Of a DNA stretch of 64,000 nt, positions 39,011 to 47,535 are shown piece after piece. The translations under genes were made by a program, and so were the position numbers. Position 1 is the stretch's first letter, and each line of letters starts with the position of its first letter. The DNA comes from Corynebacterium freiburgense (GTDB lineage Bacteria; Actinomycetota; Actinomycetes; Mycobacteriales; Mycobacteriaceae). The notes beneath the pieces were generated by a model. That model did no database searches and was not told where the DNA came from. It worked only from the letters and a program-made list of their open reading frames with translations. Where the stretch lies: assembly GCF_030408815.1 (NCBI RefSeq), contig NZ_CP047355.1:310001-374000 (forward strand), read 5' to 3'.

Positions 39011-40492
39011 ATGAATAACGTGAACGCAGCTGAGCCATTCCATGAGTTTGGAGCGGATCAACTGTTCTTCTCCGTGACCGATGGTAAGGGAGTGATTCAG
39101 GAAGCCAACCAGGTTTTCGTTGATCTTTCTCGCTACGGTAGTGAGGAGCTCATGGGCGCTCCGCACAACGTGATCCGCCATCCCGCTATGCCGGGTGGCA
39201 CGTTCCACGCAATGTGGTCCACGTTGCAGTCGGGGCAGCCGTTCGGCGCGTACGTCCGTAACCGGGCGAAGGATGGAAGTCGATATGACGTGTATGCGAC
39301 TGTAACCCCTTTGCCGAACGGTGGTTACTTATCAGTGCGCTCGAGGCCTATGTGTATCGATGTACGTGATGTGGTTTTTGAAATCTACGAAAATACCTTG
39401 AAGCATGAAGAAGAGCTTCGGGAAACGATCACTGCACGACGCGAGGTGGCTGCGGCTGGCGCGGAGCATTTGCTATCGCTAGTGAATGAAGCCGGTTTTG
39501 CTAGTTATTCGGAATTTCAGAACGCGATCCTGCCGATGGAGGTTCTTACTCGAGAGGCGGAAACCCCGGATATTGAAATGGGGCGTACCGCTAATGGCAA
39601 ACTTGGTGACCTGCAAGAAAATGTGCATGGTGTGTTCCGAGAACTCGATGAGTGGATGCGGGGTCTGGAACCATTAGAACGACTTTCACTTATGTTGCGC
39701 CGCGCGCGCCGCAGGCTTGGTAGGGACGTTGAAATGACGGCGTCGATAGTCGGCTACATTGAGAAGCTGCGCGAAGAACTCGGCGACGATTATGAAGAGG
39801 TGCTGGAACCGCTGCGCCAGTGGGCAGAAATGCGTAACGACATTAACGAGCGCGTGGAACACCTGCAAGACCAACTTGAAGACTTTGACGGCCAAATTGA
39901 GCAATCACGGTTTACTATCGCATTGGCGCGCCTCCACACGACGATGGTCGTGCAGTTTATTGATGAGCTTTCGGAAAAAGACGAGCTTGATGGTGCCGCT
40001 CAACGTGGTATCCGTTTGCTTGCAGATGCGCTTGATGTAGATATTCTCACCATGTGGGAGACGGCGGAAAAGCTTACGATCCTCGCCGCCACCGTAAACT
40101 CCGATATTGAAACTTTGGTGTCTCAGCTGCAAAGCCCATTGGAAATCATGGTTGGATGGCGTGAGAGCATGGCTGATCATCATCAATCTGATGACCTCAA
40201 AGAACTTGTGCAATCAGTGAATAGCTCTACCCTCGGTGCTGAAGCAGCCATTAAAGAACTTATTTCGCTTTCAGAGCAGGTGAAAGAAGTAAAGACTGTG
40301 AGCACCGACGACCTTATGAACTACATCGAACAGGTTCGTGAACTCGCTGATTTGGATGGCGCATTGGAACCCACAGATGAGGTCGAGGCTGCGGAGGGCG
40401 CAGTGGAGGAGGGCGTCGATAAGGATGTGCCTTCCGAGGATGCACCCTCGGCAGACGAAGAGGCCGATGAGCCAGGGGAACGCACGGCCTAA
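39011..40492 (+). CDS. Aer-like PAS-domain protein with coiled-coil C-terminus
   Basis: A 493-residue predicted soluble protein. The N-terminal 130 residues form a PAS domain of the aerotaxis-receptor type, with HNVIRHPAMPGGTFHAMWSTL and KDGSRYDVYATVTPL (redox- or ligand-sensing fold). The rest is long, charged and helical (EEELRETITARREVAAAGAEHL, then KLREELGDDYEEVLEPL), finishing in an acidic Glu/Ala/Asp tail (about the last 45 residues). No membrane span, HAMP or methyl-accepting signalling domain is seen. ATG 39011 gives an N-terminus aligned with the PAS start; the ribosome binding site is weak. Function unknown; probably a stand-alone sensor or scaffold. Confidence 0.85.
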   Translation: MNNVNAAEPFHEFGADQLFFSVTDGKGVIQEANQVFVDLSRYGSEELMGAPHNVIRHPAMPGGTFHAMWSTLQSGQPFGAYVRNRAKDGSRYDVYATVTPLPNGGYLSVRSRPMCIDVRDVVFEIYENTLKHEEELRETITARREVAAAGAEHLLSLVNEAGFASYSEFQNAILPMEVLTREAETPDIEMGRTANGKLGDLQENVHGVFRELDEWMRGLEPLERLSLMLRRARRRLGRDVEMTASIVGYIEKLREELGDDYEEVLEPLRQWAEMRNDINERVEHLQDQLEDFDGQIEQSRFTIALARLHTTMVVQFIDELSEKDELDGAAQRGIRLLADALDVDILTMWETAEKLTILAATVNSDIETLVSQLQSPLEIMVGWRESMADHHQSDDLKELVQSVNSSTLGAEAAIKELISLSEQVKEVKTVSTDDLMNYIEQVRELADLDGALEPTDEVEAAEGAVEEGVDKDVPSEDAPSADEEADEPGERTA

Positions 40493-40500
40493 TCTCCACT

Positions 40501-40539
40501 AATCATGTGTCGTACTTGTACAAGGTGCGGCACATGATT
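40501..40539 (+). terminator. Hairpin after the PAS-domain gene
   Basis: AATCATGTG (40501-40509) pairs with CACATGATT (40531-40539), 9 bp after the stop codon. The T-run follows only after GCTATGG, so termination strength is doubtful. Confidence 0.45.
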
Positions 40540-40724
40540 GCTATGGTTTTCCTGGGGGTTTGGGGGAAGATTTTTGCTTCACACACATGTATGTGTACTG
40601 TAGTTAGCTAGTCCCACGTCTCCATGGTGGGAGCCCGAATTTCCCCGGTAGGCCAGCGAGAGCGGCTGACTGGGTTTCGCGCGTTCTGAATGTAGTTTGC
40701 GTCTCGGGCGTTGATAGCAATTGC

Positions 40725-40755
40725 GGTCGGTAAATCCCCGGCCGGATGACCGACC
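40725..40755 (+). promoter_or_regulatory. Leader hairpin of the rpsL operon
   Basis: GGTCGGT (40725-40731) pairs with ACCGACC (40749-40755), with GC-rich pairing inside. It ends 18 bp before the rpsL start and directly upstream of its AGAAAGACGG ribosome binding region, so it may control translation. Confidence 0.45.
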
Positions 40756-40773
40756 ACACAAGAAAGACGGTTC

Positions 40774-41145
40774 ATGCCCACAATTCAGCAGCTGGTCCGC
40801 AAGGGCCGCCATGATAAGACTGCCAAGGTGAAGACCGCGGCTCTGAAGGGTTCCCCTCAGCGTCGTGGCGTGTGCACCCGTGTGTACACCACCACCCCTA
40901 AGAAGCCGAACTCAGCGCTCCGTAAAGTTGCTCGTGTTCGTTTGACCTCCGGTATCGAGGTTTCTGCTTACATTCCAGGTGAGGGCCATAACCTGCAGGA
41001 GCACTCCATGGTGCTTGTGCGTGGTGGCCGTGTAAGGGACCTCCCGGGTGTTCGCTACAAGATCATTCGTGGTTCTTTGGACACCCAGGGTGTGAAGGAC
41101 CGTAAGCAGGCCCGTTCTCGTTACGGCGCAAAGAAGGAGAAGTAA
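40774..41145 (+). CDS. rpsL: 30S ribosomal protein S12, Arg at position 88
   Basis: S12 lies at the decoding centre and controls accuracy. 123 residues, the expected length. [13 protein letters not shown] (Lys43 present) and the C-terminal SRYGAKKEK match actinobacterial S12 closely. Residue 88, in [13 protein letters not shown], is Arg (codon AGG, 41035-41037), where Lys is almost universal; Lys88 to Arg is a known streptomycin-resistance change. All other Arg codons in the gene are CGT or CGC, so AGG looks like a single-base change from AAG. It lies 3 bp upstream of rpsG. Confidence 0.97.
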   Translation: MPTIQQLVRKGRHDKTAKVKTAALKGSPQRRGVCTRVYTTTPKKPNSALRKVARVRLTSGIEVSAYIPGEGHNLQEHSMVLVRGGRVRDLPGVRYKIIRGSLDTQGVKDRKQARSRYGAKKEK

Positions 41146-41148
41146 TTC

Positions 41149-41616
41149 ATGCGTAAGGGTCAGGCTCCTAAGCGTCCGATCGTTAAAGATCCAGTCTATG
41201 GTTCTGAGGTTGTTTCCCAGCTGGTCAATAAGGTGCTGCTTGACGGTAAAAAGTCCGTTGCAGAGCGCATCGTATATAACGCACTTGAGATTTGCCGCGA
41301 AAAGACCGGCACTGATCCAGTGCTGACCTTGGAGAAGGCTCTGGGCAATATCAAGCCAGACCTTGAGGTTCGCTCCCGCCGCGTTGGTGGTGCAACCTAC
41401 CAGGTTCCAGTTGAAGTTCGCCCGGGCCGCGCTAATACACTTGCGCTTCGTTGGTTGGTAAACTTCACTCGCCAGCGCCGTGAGAACACCATGACCGAGC
41501 GTCTTGCTAATGAGATTCTGGACGCTGCCAATGGCTTGGGCGCTTCTGTGAAGCGTCGCGAGGACACCCACAAGATGGCCGAGGCTAACCGCGCCTTTGC
41601 TCATTACCGCTGGTAG
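41149..41616 (+). CDS. rpsG: 30S ribosomal protein S7
   Basis: S7 nucleates assembly of the 30S head and contacts the mRNA exit path. 155 residues. Seen: [38 protein letters not shown] and the C-terminal [21 protein letters not shown], all family hallmarks. AGGAGAAG precedes ATG. It lies between rpsL and fusA in the str operon. Confidence 0.98.
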   Translation: MRKGQAPKRPIVKDPVYGSEVVSQLVNKVLLDGKKSVAERIVYNALEICREKTGTDPVLTLEKALGNIKPDLEVRSRRVGGATYQVPVEVRPGRANTLALRWLVNFTRQRRENTMTERLANEILDAANGLGASVKRREDTHKMAEANRAFAHYRW

Positions 41617-41755
41617 TCCCCAAATGCTTTTCGACGGCCCCTTTCGCCCTGAACGTCACGCGCCGCTTCCATGTGGCCATACCTTGCGGCGTCAGGGGCC
41701 AGTTGCCTATATATAGGCTTCGAATAAACGACACAATATAAGTTAGGGAACAACT

Positions 41756-43882
41756 GTGGCACAAGAAGTGCTTACCGACCTGAACAAGGTCCGCAATATC
41801 GGCATCATGGCCCACATCGATGCTGGTAAGACCACGACTACCGAACGTATCCTCTTCTACACCGGTATCAACCGCAAGGTTGGCGAAACCCACGACGGTG
41901 CATCCACCACCGACTGGATGGAACAGGAAAAAGAGCGCGGCATTACCATTACCTCTGCCGCTGTGACCTGTTTCTGGAAGGGTAACCAGATCAATATCAT
42001 TGACACCCCAGGTCACGTAGACTTTACCGTTGAGGTAGAGCGCTCCCTGCGTGTTCTTGATGGTGCTGTTGCCGTATTTGACGGCAAAGAAGGTGTTGAA
42101 CCACAATCCGAGCAGGTATGGCGTCAGGCTGCAAAGTACGATGTCCCTCGTATCTGCTTTGTAAACAAAATGGACAAGCTCGGTGCTGACTTCTACTTCA
42201 CCGTGCAAACCATTATCGACCGCCTCGGCGCAAAACCATTGGTACTCCAGCTGCCTATCGGCGCTGAAGACGACTTCGACGGCGTTGTTGACCTGGTTGA
42301 AATGAAGGCCATTACCTGGCGTGGCAAGGTAGAAACCGGTGCGGAGCCAACCATTGAGGAAGTCCCAGCCGACCTCGCCGACAAGGTAGAAGAGTGGCGC
42401 GAAAAGCTCCTGGAAACCGTTGCTGAATCCGATGAAGAGCTTATGGAGAAGTACTTCGGTGGCGAGGAGCTCACTGTAGCCGAAATCAAGGCTGCTATCC
42501 GCAAGCTCACCGTTGCCTCCGAGGTATACCCAGTGCTCTGCGGTACCGCATACCGCAATAAGGGCGTTCAGCCGCTTCTCGACGCCGTCGTTGACTACCT
42601 GCCTAACCCGCTCGACATTGGTGAAGTTGAGGGCCATAAGGTTGGTGACGAGGCTGAAAAGATCACTCGTAAGCCTTCCGTTGACGAGCCTTTCGCTGCT
42701 CTGGCATTTAAGATTGCCGTGCACCCATTCTTTGGCAAGCTCACCTTCGTTCGTGTGTACTCCGGTATCGTCGAGCCAGGTGCGCAGGTTTCCAACTCCA
42801 CCAAGGGCAAGAAAGAGCGCATTGGCAAGCTCTTCCAAATGCACGCCAATAAGGAAAACCCTGTTGACGAGGCACGCGCCGGCAATATCTATGCCTTTAT
42901 TGGTCTGAAGGACACCACCACTGGTGACACCCTCTGCGACGCCAATAACCCCATCATCCTGGAATCCATGGACTTCCCTGATCCAGTGATTGAGGTTGCT
43001 ATTGAGCCTAAGACCAAGTCCGACCAGGAGAAGCTAGGCACCGCTATCCAAAAGCTTGCGGAAGAGGACCCAACCTTTACCGTGAAGCTGGATGATGAGA
43101 CCGGCCAAACCGTTATCGGTGGTATGGGTGAGCTCCACCTCGACGTCCTGGTTGACCGCATGAAGCGCGAATTCAAGGTCGAAGCTAATGTTGGTGCACC
43201 TCAGGTTGCTTACCGTGAGACTATTCGCAAGGCTGTTGAAAAGCTCGAATACACCCACAAGAAGCAGACCGGTGGTTCTGGCCAGTTCGCACGTGTGATC
43301 ATTGGCATCGAGCCTTATGCTCCTGCTGCGGAAGAGCTTGAAGAAGGCGAGTCCGCTGTATACAAGTTCGAAAACATTGTTACCGGTGGCCGTGTTCCAA
43401 AGGAATACATTCCTTCCGTTGACGCTGGTATCCAAGACGCCATGCAATATGGTTACCTCGCTGGCTTCCCGCTGGTAAACATTAAGGCAACCCTGATCGA
43501 CGGTGCCTACCACGAGGTTGACTCCTCAGAAATGGCCTTCAAGGTTGCGGGTTCCCAAGCCCTGAAGGAAGCTGTTGCCAAGGCAAAGCCAGTGCTCCTC
43601 GAGCCAGTAATGGCCGTTGAGGTCACTACCCCCGAAGAGTATATGGGTGAAGTTATCGGCGATATTAACTCCCGCCGTGGCCAAGTTCAGGCTATGGAAG
43701 ACCGCGCTGGCGCCAAACTGGTAAAGGCAAAGGTTCCACTTTCCCAGATGTTCGGCTACGTTGGTGACCTGCGTTCCAAGACTCAGGGCCGCGCCAACTA
43801 CTCCATGATTTTCGACTCCTACGCTGAAGTTCCAACGAACGTGGCAGCCGATATCATTGCCGAGCGCAACGGCACCGCCTAG
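41756..43882 (+). CDS. fusA: Elongation factor G
   Basis: Translocase GTPase, 708 residues, GTG start. The G domain has [15 protein letters not shown] (P loop), the switch residue T in [17 protein letters not shown] and NKMDKLGAD (about residues 20-145). Domains II to V follow, ending in [17 protein letters not shown]. The start follows TTAGGGAACAACT. A 139-bp gap separates it from rpsG. No substitution known to me for fusidic acid resistance was looked for in detail. Confidence 0.98.
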   Translation: MAQEVLTDLNKVRNIGIMAHIDAGKTTTTERILFYTGINRKVGETHDGASTTDWMEQEKERGITITSAAVTCFWKGNQINIIDTPGHVDFTVEVERSLRVLDGAVAVFDGKEGVEPQSEQVWRQAAKYDVPRICFVNKMDKLGADFYFTVQTIIDRLGAKPLVLQLPIGAEDDFDGVVDLVEMKAITWRGKVETGAEPTIEEVPADLADKVEEWREKLLETVAESDEELMEKYFGGEELTVAEIKAAIRKLTVASEVYPVLCGTAYRNKGVQPLLDAVVDYLPNPLDIGEVEGHKVGDEAEKITRKPSVDEPFAALAFKIAVHPFFGKLTFVRVYSGIVEPGAQVSNSTKGKKERIGKLFQMHANKENPVDEARAGNIYAFIGLKDTTTGDTLCDANNPIILESMDFPDPVIEVAIEPKTKSDQEKLGTAIQKLAEEDPTFTVKLDDETGQTVIGGMGELHLDVLVDRMKREFKVEANVGAPQVAYRETIRKAVEKLEYTHKKQTGGSGQFARVIIGIEPYAPAAEELEEGESAVYKFENIVTGGRVPKEYIPSVDAGIQDAMQYGYLAGFPLVNIKATLIDGAYHEVDSSEMAFKVAGSQALKEAVAKAKPVLLEPVMAVEVTTPEEYMGEVIGDINSRRGQVQAMEDRAGAKLVKAKVPLSQMFGYVGDLRSKTQGRANYSMIFDSYAEVPTNVAADIIAERNGTA

Positions 43883-44063
43883 ATTCTAGGTTTGTGAGGC
43901 CTATGGCGAGGCTGTGAAAGTCCAGTGCCTCACCATATGCTCCGTTGAGAAAACGGTGCACCCCTGTTGCTGGTAACTGCCTGCTGCTTGCTTTGAAAAT
44001 GAGTTCTACAGAGCATTCAGCTGGCCGTTACCACAACTGCTGATACTTTTGGCGTATAAGGGT

Positions 44064-44092
44064 TTGAAATTCCGCTCTTAGCACCCTAGTAT
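44064..44092 (+). promoter_or_regulatory. Candidate tuf promoter
   Basis: TTGAAA (44064-44069), a 17-nt spacer, then TAGTAT (44087-44092). It lies in the 333-bp fusA-tuf gap, about 120 bp upstream of the tuf start. The gap otherwise holds only a weak GTGAGGC/GCCTCAC inverted repeat at 43894-43933. Confidence 0.55.
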
Positions 44093-44215
44093 CATGTAAC
44101 TGGCACAATTGACCCGCCGGACCTGTAATCCTGAGCATTTCGGGGCGTAAGGAAAGGCAATTAACCCATGTGGCTGCGAGAGTCGTAGCCACCGCGAAGT
44201 CCAGGAGGACATACA

Positions 44216-45406
44216 GTGGCAAAGGCGAAGTTCGAGCGTACAAAGCCGCACGTCAACATTGGTACCATTGGTCACGTCGACCACGGTAAGACCACCACCA
44301 CCGCTGCCATCACCAAGGTTCTGGCTGATGCTTACCCTGAGCTCAACCAGGCTTTCGCCTTCGACGCCATTGACAAGGCACCGGAGGAGAAAGAGCGTGG
44401 TATTACCATTAACATCTCCCACGTTGAGTATCAGACCGAGAAGCGTCACTACGCACACGTAGACGCCCCGGGTCACGCCGACTACATCAAGAACATGATT
44501 ACCGGCGCTGCTCAGATGGACGGCGCAATCCTCGTTGTTGCTGCTACCGACGGCCCGATGCCTCAGACCCGTGAGCACGTTCTTCTTGCTCGCCAGGTTG
44601 GTGTTCCTTACATCCTCGTTGCTCTAAACAAGTGCGACATGGTTGATGATGAGGAAATCATCGAGCTCGTTGAGATGGAAGTTCGTGAGCTTCTCGCTGA
44701 GCAGGATTACGATGAGGATGCTCCAATCATCCACATCTCCGCTCTGAAGGCTCTTGAGGGTGACCCAGAGTGGACCGCCAAGATCGTTGAGCTTATGCAG
44801 GCTTGTGACGAATCCATCCCAGATCCAGAGCGTGAGACTGATAAGCCATTCCTCATGCCTATCGAGGACATCTTCACCATTACCGGCCGCGGCACCGTGG
44901 TTACCGGTCGTGTTGAGCGCGGCAAGCTCAATGTAAACGAAGAGGTCGAGATCCTCGGCATTCGTGAGAAGTCCACCACCACCACCGTTACCGGTATCGA
45001 AATGTTCCGCAAGCTGCTGGACTACACCGAAGCTGGCGACAACTGTGGTCTGCTTCTCCGCGGTATCAAGCGCGAAGATGTTGAGCGTGGCCAGATTGTT
45101 GCAAAGCCTGGTGCTTACACCCCTCACACCGAGTTCGAAGGCTCTGTCTACATCCTTTCCAAGGATGAAGGTGGCCGTCACACCCCATTCTTCGACAACT
45201 ACCGTCCTCAGTTCTACTTCCGTACCACCGACGTTACCGGTGTTGTGAAGCTTCCTGAGGGCACCGACATGGTCATGCCTGGCGACAACGTAGACATGTC
45301 CGTTACCCTGATCCAGCCTGTTGCTATGGATGAAGGCCTTCGCTTCGCTATCCGCGAAGGTGGCCGCACCGTAGGCGCTGGTCGTGTAACCAAGATCACC
45401 AAGTAA
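44216..45406 (+). CDS. tuf: Elongation factor Tu
   Basis: Delivers aminoacyl-tRNA to the ribosome as a GTP complex. 396 residues, GTG start after [29 protein letters not shown] (P loop), [20 protein letters not shown] (G3) and NKCDMVD (G4) are present, and the protein ends in [15 protein letters not shown]. The gene uses mostly preferred codons. Its last 81 bases plus terminator recur, diverged, at 46975-47121. Confidence 0.99.
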   Translation: MAKAKFERTKPHVNIGTIGHVDHGKTTTTAAITKVLADAYPELNQAFAFDAIDKAPEEKERGITINISHVEYQTEKRHYAHVDAPGHADYIKNMITGAAQMDGAILVVAATDGPMPQTREHVLLARQVGVPYILVALNKCDMVDDEEIIELVEMEVRELLAEQDYDEDAPIIHISALKALEGDPEWTAKIVELMQACDESIPDPERETDKPFLMPIEDIFTITGRGTVVTGRVERGKLNVNEEVEILGIREKSTTTTVTGIEMFRKLLDYTEAGDNCGLLLRGIKREDVERGQIVAKPGAYTPHTEFEGSVYILSKDEGGRHTPFFDNYRPQFYFRTTDVTGVVKLPEGTDMVMPGDNVDMSVTLIQPVAMDEGLRFAIREGGRTVGAGRVTKITK

Positions 45407-45472
45407 TCACTGATTACCTAACGATCTAACTTTAGCCACTCGTCCCTTCTTGGAAGGGCGGGTGGTTTTTGT
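45326..45472 (+). repeat. Direct repeat, copy 1: native tuf 3' end and terminator
   Basis: This 147-bp stretch matches 46975-47121 at a constant offset of 1649 bp without indels. It begins at the Met codon of the [13 protein letters not shown] segment and ends after the terminator T-run. Differences within the coding part are all third-position synonymous changes. Confidence 0.9.
45434..45471 (+). terminator. Rho-independent terminator after tuf
   Basis: CCACTCGTCCCTTC, a TTG loop, and GAAGGGCGGGTGG (45436-45465) are followed by TTTTTG. The duplicated copy near 47085-47120 has a mutated stem. Confidence 0.85.
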
Positions 45473-45635
45473 ATTTCCTAGTTAAGGTTGGTTTTTAGCC
45501 TGGAGATGCTACTGTGGTAGCACACAAAATTGTAAAGCATTTGGCTGAATCTCTGGTGATCATGGATGGGGGTAATGATTGGGGTGAATCTATTGTCAGT
45601 AATGATGTTCTGCCGGTAGGATAAGGCTAATCGTT

Positions 45636-45670
45636 CAGCCCGCCCCATCATCCACGATGGGAGTGGGCTG
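45636..45670 (+). promoter_or_regulatory. Hairpin upstream of the Abi gene
   Basis: CAGCCC (45636-45641) pairs with GGGCTG (45665-45670) and CCCATC pairs with GATGGG inside. It ends 42 bp before the gene start. A shorter inverted repeat TGCTAC/GTAGCA lies at 45507-45522. Either could control expression of the gene. Confidence 0.5.
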
Positions 45671-45712
45671 GATCTCTATATGCGTTGAAAGTACCCGAGA
45701 TTGACTGCTAGC

Positions 45713-46666
45713 ATGTTAAAACCTCCTAAAACAGTCGACGAGCACATTCGGCTTTTGCGCGAAAGAGGAATGGAGGTAGATGATTCGCTGGCCCGTCAGT
45801 GGCTTTCTAACGTCAGCTATTATCGTCTGAGTGCTTACTGGTATCCGGCACGATGTTTTGACGCTTCGGGGCAAAGAGCTGACTACTTCAAGTCCGGCAC
45901 CAAATTTCATGACGCTGTCGCACTTTATGAAGCTGATCGTAAATTGCGTACGTTGGTACATGATGGAATGGAACGCATAGAAATCGCTATGCGTACGCAG
46001 CTTATCGAACGGCTGTGTTGTCATAGTTCAGGAAGCTCGTTGGCATATCTTGAATCTTCAAGGTTTCGCCCAACCTTTAACCATTTAAAGTGGTTATCCA
46101 CTATATATATTCGTTTAGCGCGCCAGAGCAACAGCGCTGCGGTCCAGCATCACAGGGAAAAATACAACGGCCAGTATCCTTTCTGGGTTGTGGCAGAAGT
46201 AGCTGATTTCTCAGATATCTCCCGACTTTACGCGGGTCTAAAAACAACTGAGCAACGTAAAATTGCAGAGAATTTGGGCATTAAAATATGTGTAAATAAG
46301 TTGTCGAAGAGTCAAAAAGAAAAAGTTCGCAAAAATCATCCGTTAGCGGGTTGGTTAGAGCAACTTACGGTAGTTCGTAATACTGCTGCTCACCATGGGC
46401 GATTATGGAATAAGTCGTTTGCGCCCGCGCCGACCGCTGCTCTTCGCACTGATCAAAGATTTGCATTCCTACCTGAAAATCAAAGCGAACGAGTCTTCGG
46501 GACTCTAGTTGTTATGGCACATCTTCTATCTACTGTTTCTCCCGGTACAACCTGGCCGGAAAAAGTCGTAAAGTTAATTACTGATGATTTTCTCGTAAAT
46601 GCTTTAGCTAATAACTCAAGTCTCGGGGTGCCCGCAAACTGGGATCGGCAAAAGCTCGTACTATAA
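45713..46666 (+). CDS. Abi_2 family (AbiD/AbiF-like) abortive-infection protein
   Basis: 317-residue protein. The N-terminal MLKPPKTVDEHIRLLRERGM and WLSNVSYYRLSAYWYP are the signature of the Abi_2 family, whose lactococcal members abort phage infection. Near residue 225 the motif RNTAAHHGRLWN contains the R-x(4-6)-H pattern of HEPN ribonuclease-type proteins. ATG 45713 fits the family N-terminus; an in-frame TTG at 45701 is an alternative and neither has a clear ribosome binding site. It stands alone in a cassette between two tuf 3' ends, and its base usage is more AT-rich than the flanking translation genes, which suggests transfer. Confidence 0.88.
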   Translation: MLKPPKTVDEHIRLLRERGMEVDDSLARQWLSNVSYYRLSAYWYPARCFDASGQRADYFKSGTKFHDAVALYEADRKLRTLVHDGMERIEIAMRTQLIERLCCHSSGSSLAYLESSRFRPTFNHLKWLSTIYIRLARQSNSAAVQHHREKYNGQYPFWVVAEVADFSDISRLYAGLKTTEQRKIAENLGIKICVNKLSKSQKEKVRKNHPLAGWLEQLTVVRNTAAHHGRLWNKSFAPAPTAALRTDQRFAFLPENQSERVFGTLVVMAHLLSTVSPGTTWPEKVVKLITDDFLVNALANNSSLGVPANWDRQKLVL

Positions 46667-46974
46667 AATTCGCGGAAACTTTCAGGGTGGGAAGCAAAAT
46701 GATTTTTTGTGAATGGTCCTCGCGCTGGGTTGCGAGCGATTAGTTAGCCAGTAATTTCTGATGACCGTGTGGCAGGGCTGGCACGGCAACTGTGGTCAAC
46801 AAGCGGACGTAGCTGCCAGGAACAAGTTCGTTAATTTAGATTTGAACTGAATACGCATAACCTGGGGCTTTGATCTTATGCATTTCTCTCACGTCGATTC
46901 AAGGTTTATACAAGCATAATGGTGTGGTGCGTTCGGTGTTGTGGTTATGCGCCAATCCTGTGTAAGTCTTTTTC
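46667..46974 (+). other. Cassette tail between the Abi gene and the second tuf end
   Basis: About 310 bp without a recognisable gene, RNA or strong hairpin. It is unlike sequence elsewhere in the window and completes the inserted segment. Confidence 0.5.
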
Positions 46975-47121
46975 ATGGACGAAGGCCTTCGCTTCGCTAT
47001 CCGCGAAGGTGGTCGCACCGTTGGCGCTGGTCGTGTAACCAAGATCACCAAGTAATCACTGATTACCTAACGATCTAACTTTAACCACTCTTCTCTTCTT
47101 GCAGGGGCGGGTGGTTTTTGT
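46975..47121 (+). repeat. Direct repeat, copy 2: second tuf 3' end (partial gene remnant) and terminator
   Basis: Encodes the last 26 residues of EF-Tu (MDEGLRF through KITK and stop at 47053-47055) and a terminator-like tail. Compared with native tuf it has synonymous changes GAT to GAC, GGC to GGT and GTA to GTT, and several changes in the terminator stem. Nothing upstream of 46975 resembles tuf, so it is a truncated copy, not an expressed gene. Confidence 0.9.
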
Positions 47122-47234
47122 TTTTAAGGGATTTCTGTTTGCTGATCTCTTGGATTGCGGGCGGGGTGGGGGTTTCGCTACAAACTGCAGGTAATCAGTT
47201 GTGCAAAGTTTTTGTGTTGGCTGGTGTAAAAGCC

Positions 47235-47377
47235 CTGGTTGTCCGGAACTGGCTGCGTTTATTTTCAAACCCAGCCAGTTTCCTACTTTTGTGTTTTGGT
47301 CACCTGGGGTTTTACGGTAGCAAAGTAGCTAACTGGCGATGTTGGGTCAACAAACATAGCCAGTTCCGGACGACCAG
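47235..47377. repeat. Palindromic repeat family 3: nested inverted repeats
   Basis: A 26-nt outer arm (47235-47260, containing GTCCGGAACTGGCT) is matched inversely at 47352-47377 with three mismatches. Each arm also pairs locally with a neighbour: 47245-47283 (GGAACTGGCT to AGCCAGTTTCC) and 47331-47367 (AACTGGC to GCCAGTT). Two side-by-side hairpins or one large cruciform are possible. It lies between the tuf remnant and gntP. No gene lies between 46667 and 47535. Confidence 0.8.
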
Positions 47378-47535
47378 CAGAAACGCAAACCTCAAACGCC
47401 CTCCAAACGCCCCCCAAAAGCCCGAGAAATATTGCTTTCGCCTTAATCAGCACACCCCCAGTGTAAATTTAAATAGGAAACAATCTTTCTGCGCTGGGTA
47501 ACTTCAACGCGATACGCACCTTATAGGAGCTAAAA

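Noticed and set aside
41585..42844. Long antisense frame (419 codons) over fusA
   Set aside because: Same reason as for rpoC: fully overlaps a highly conserved gene and shows no recognisable motif.
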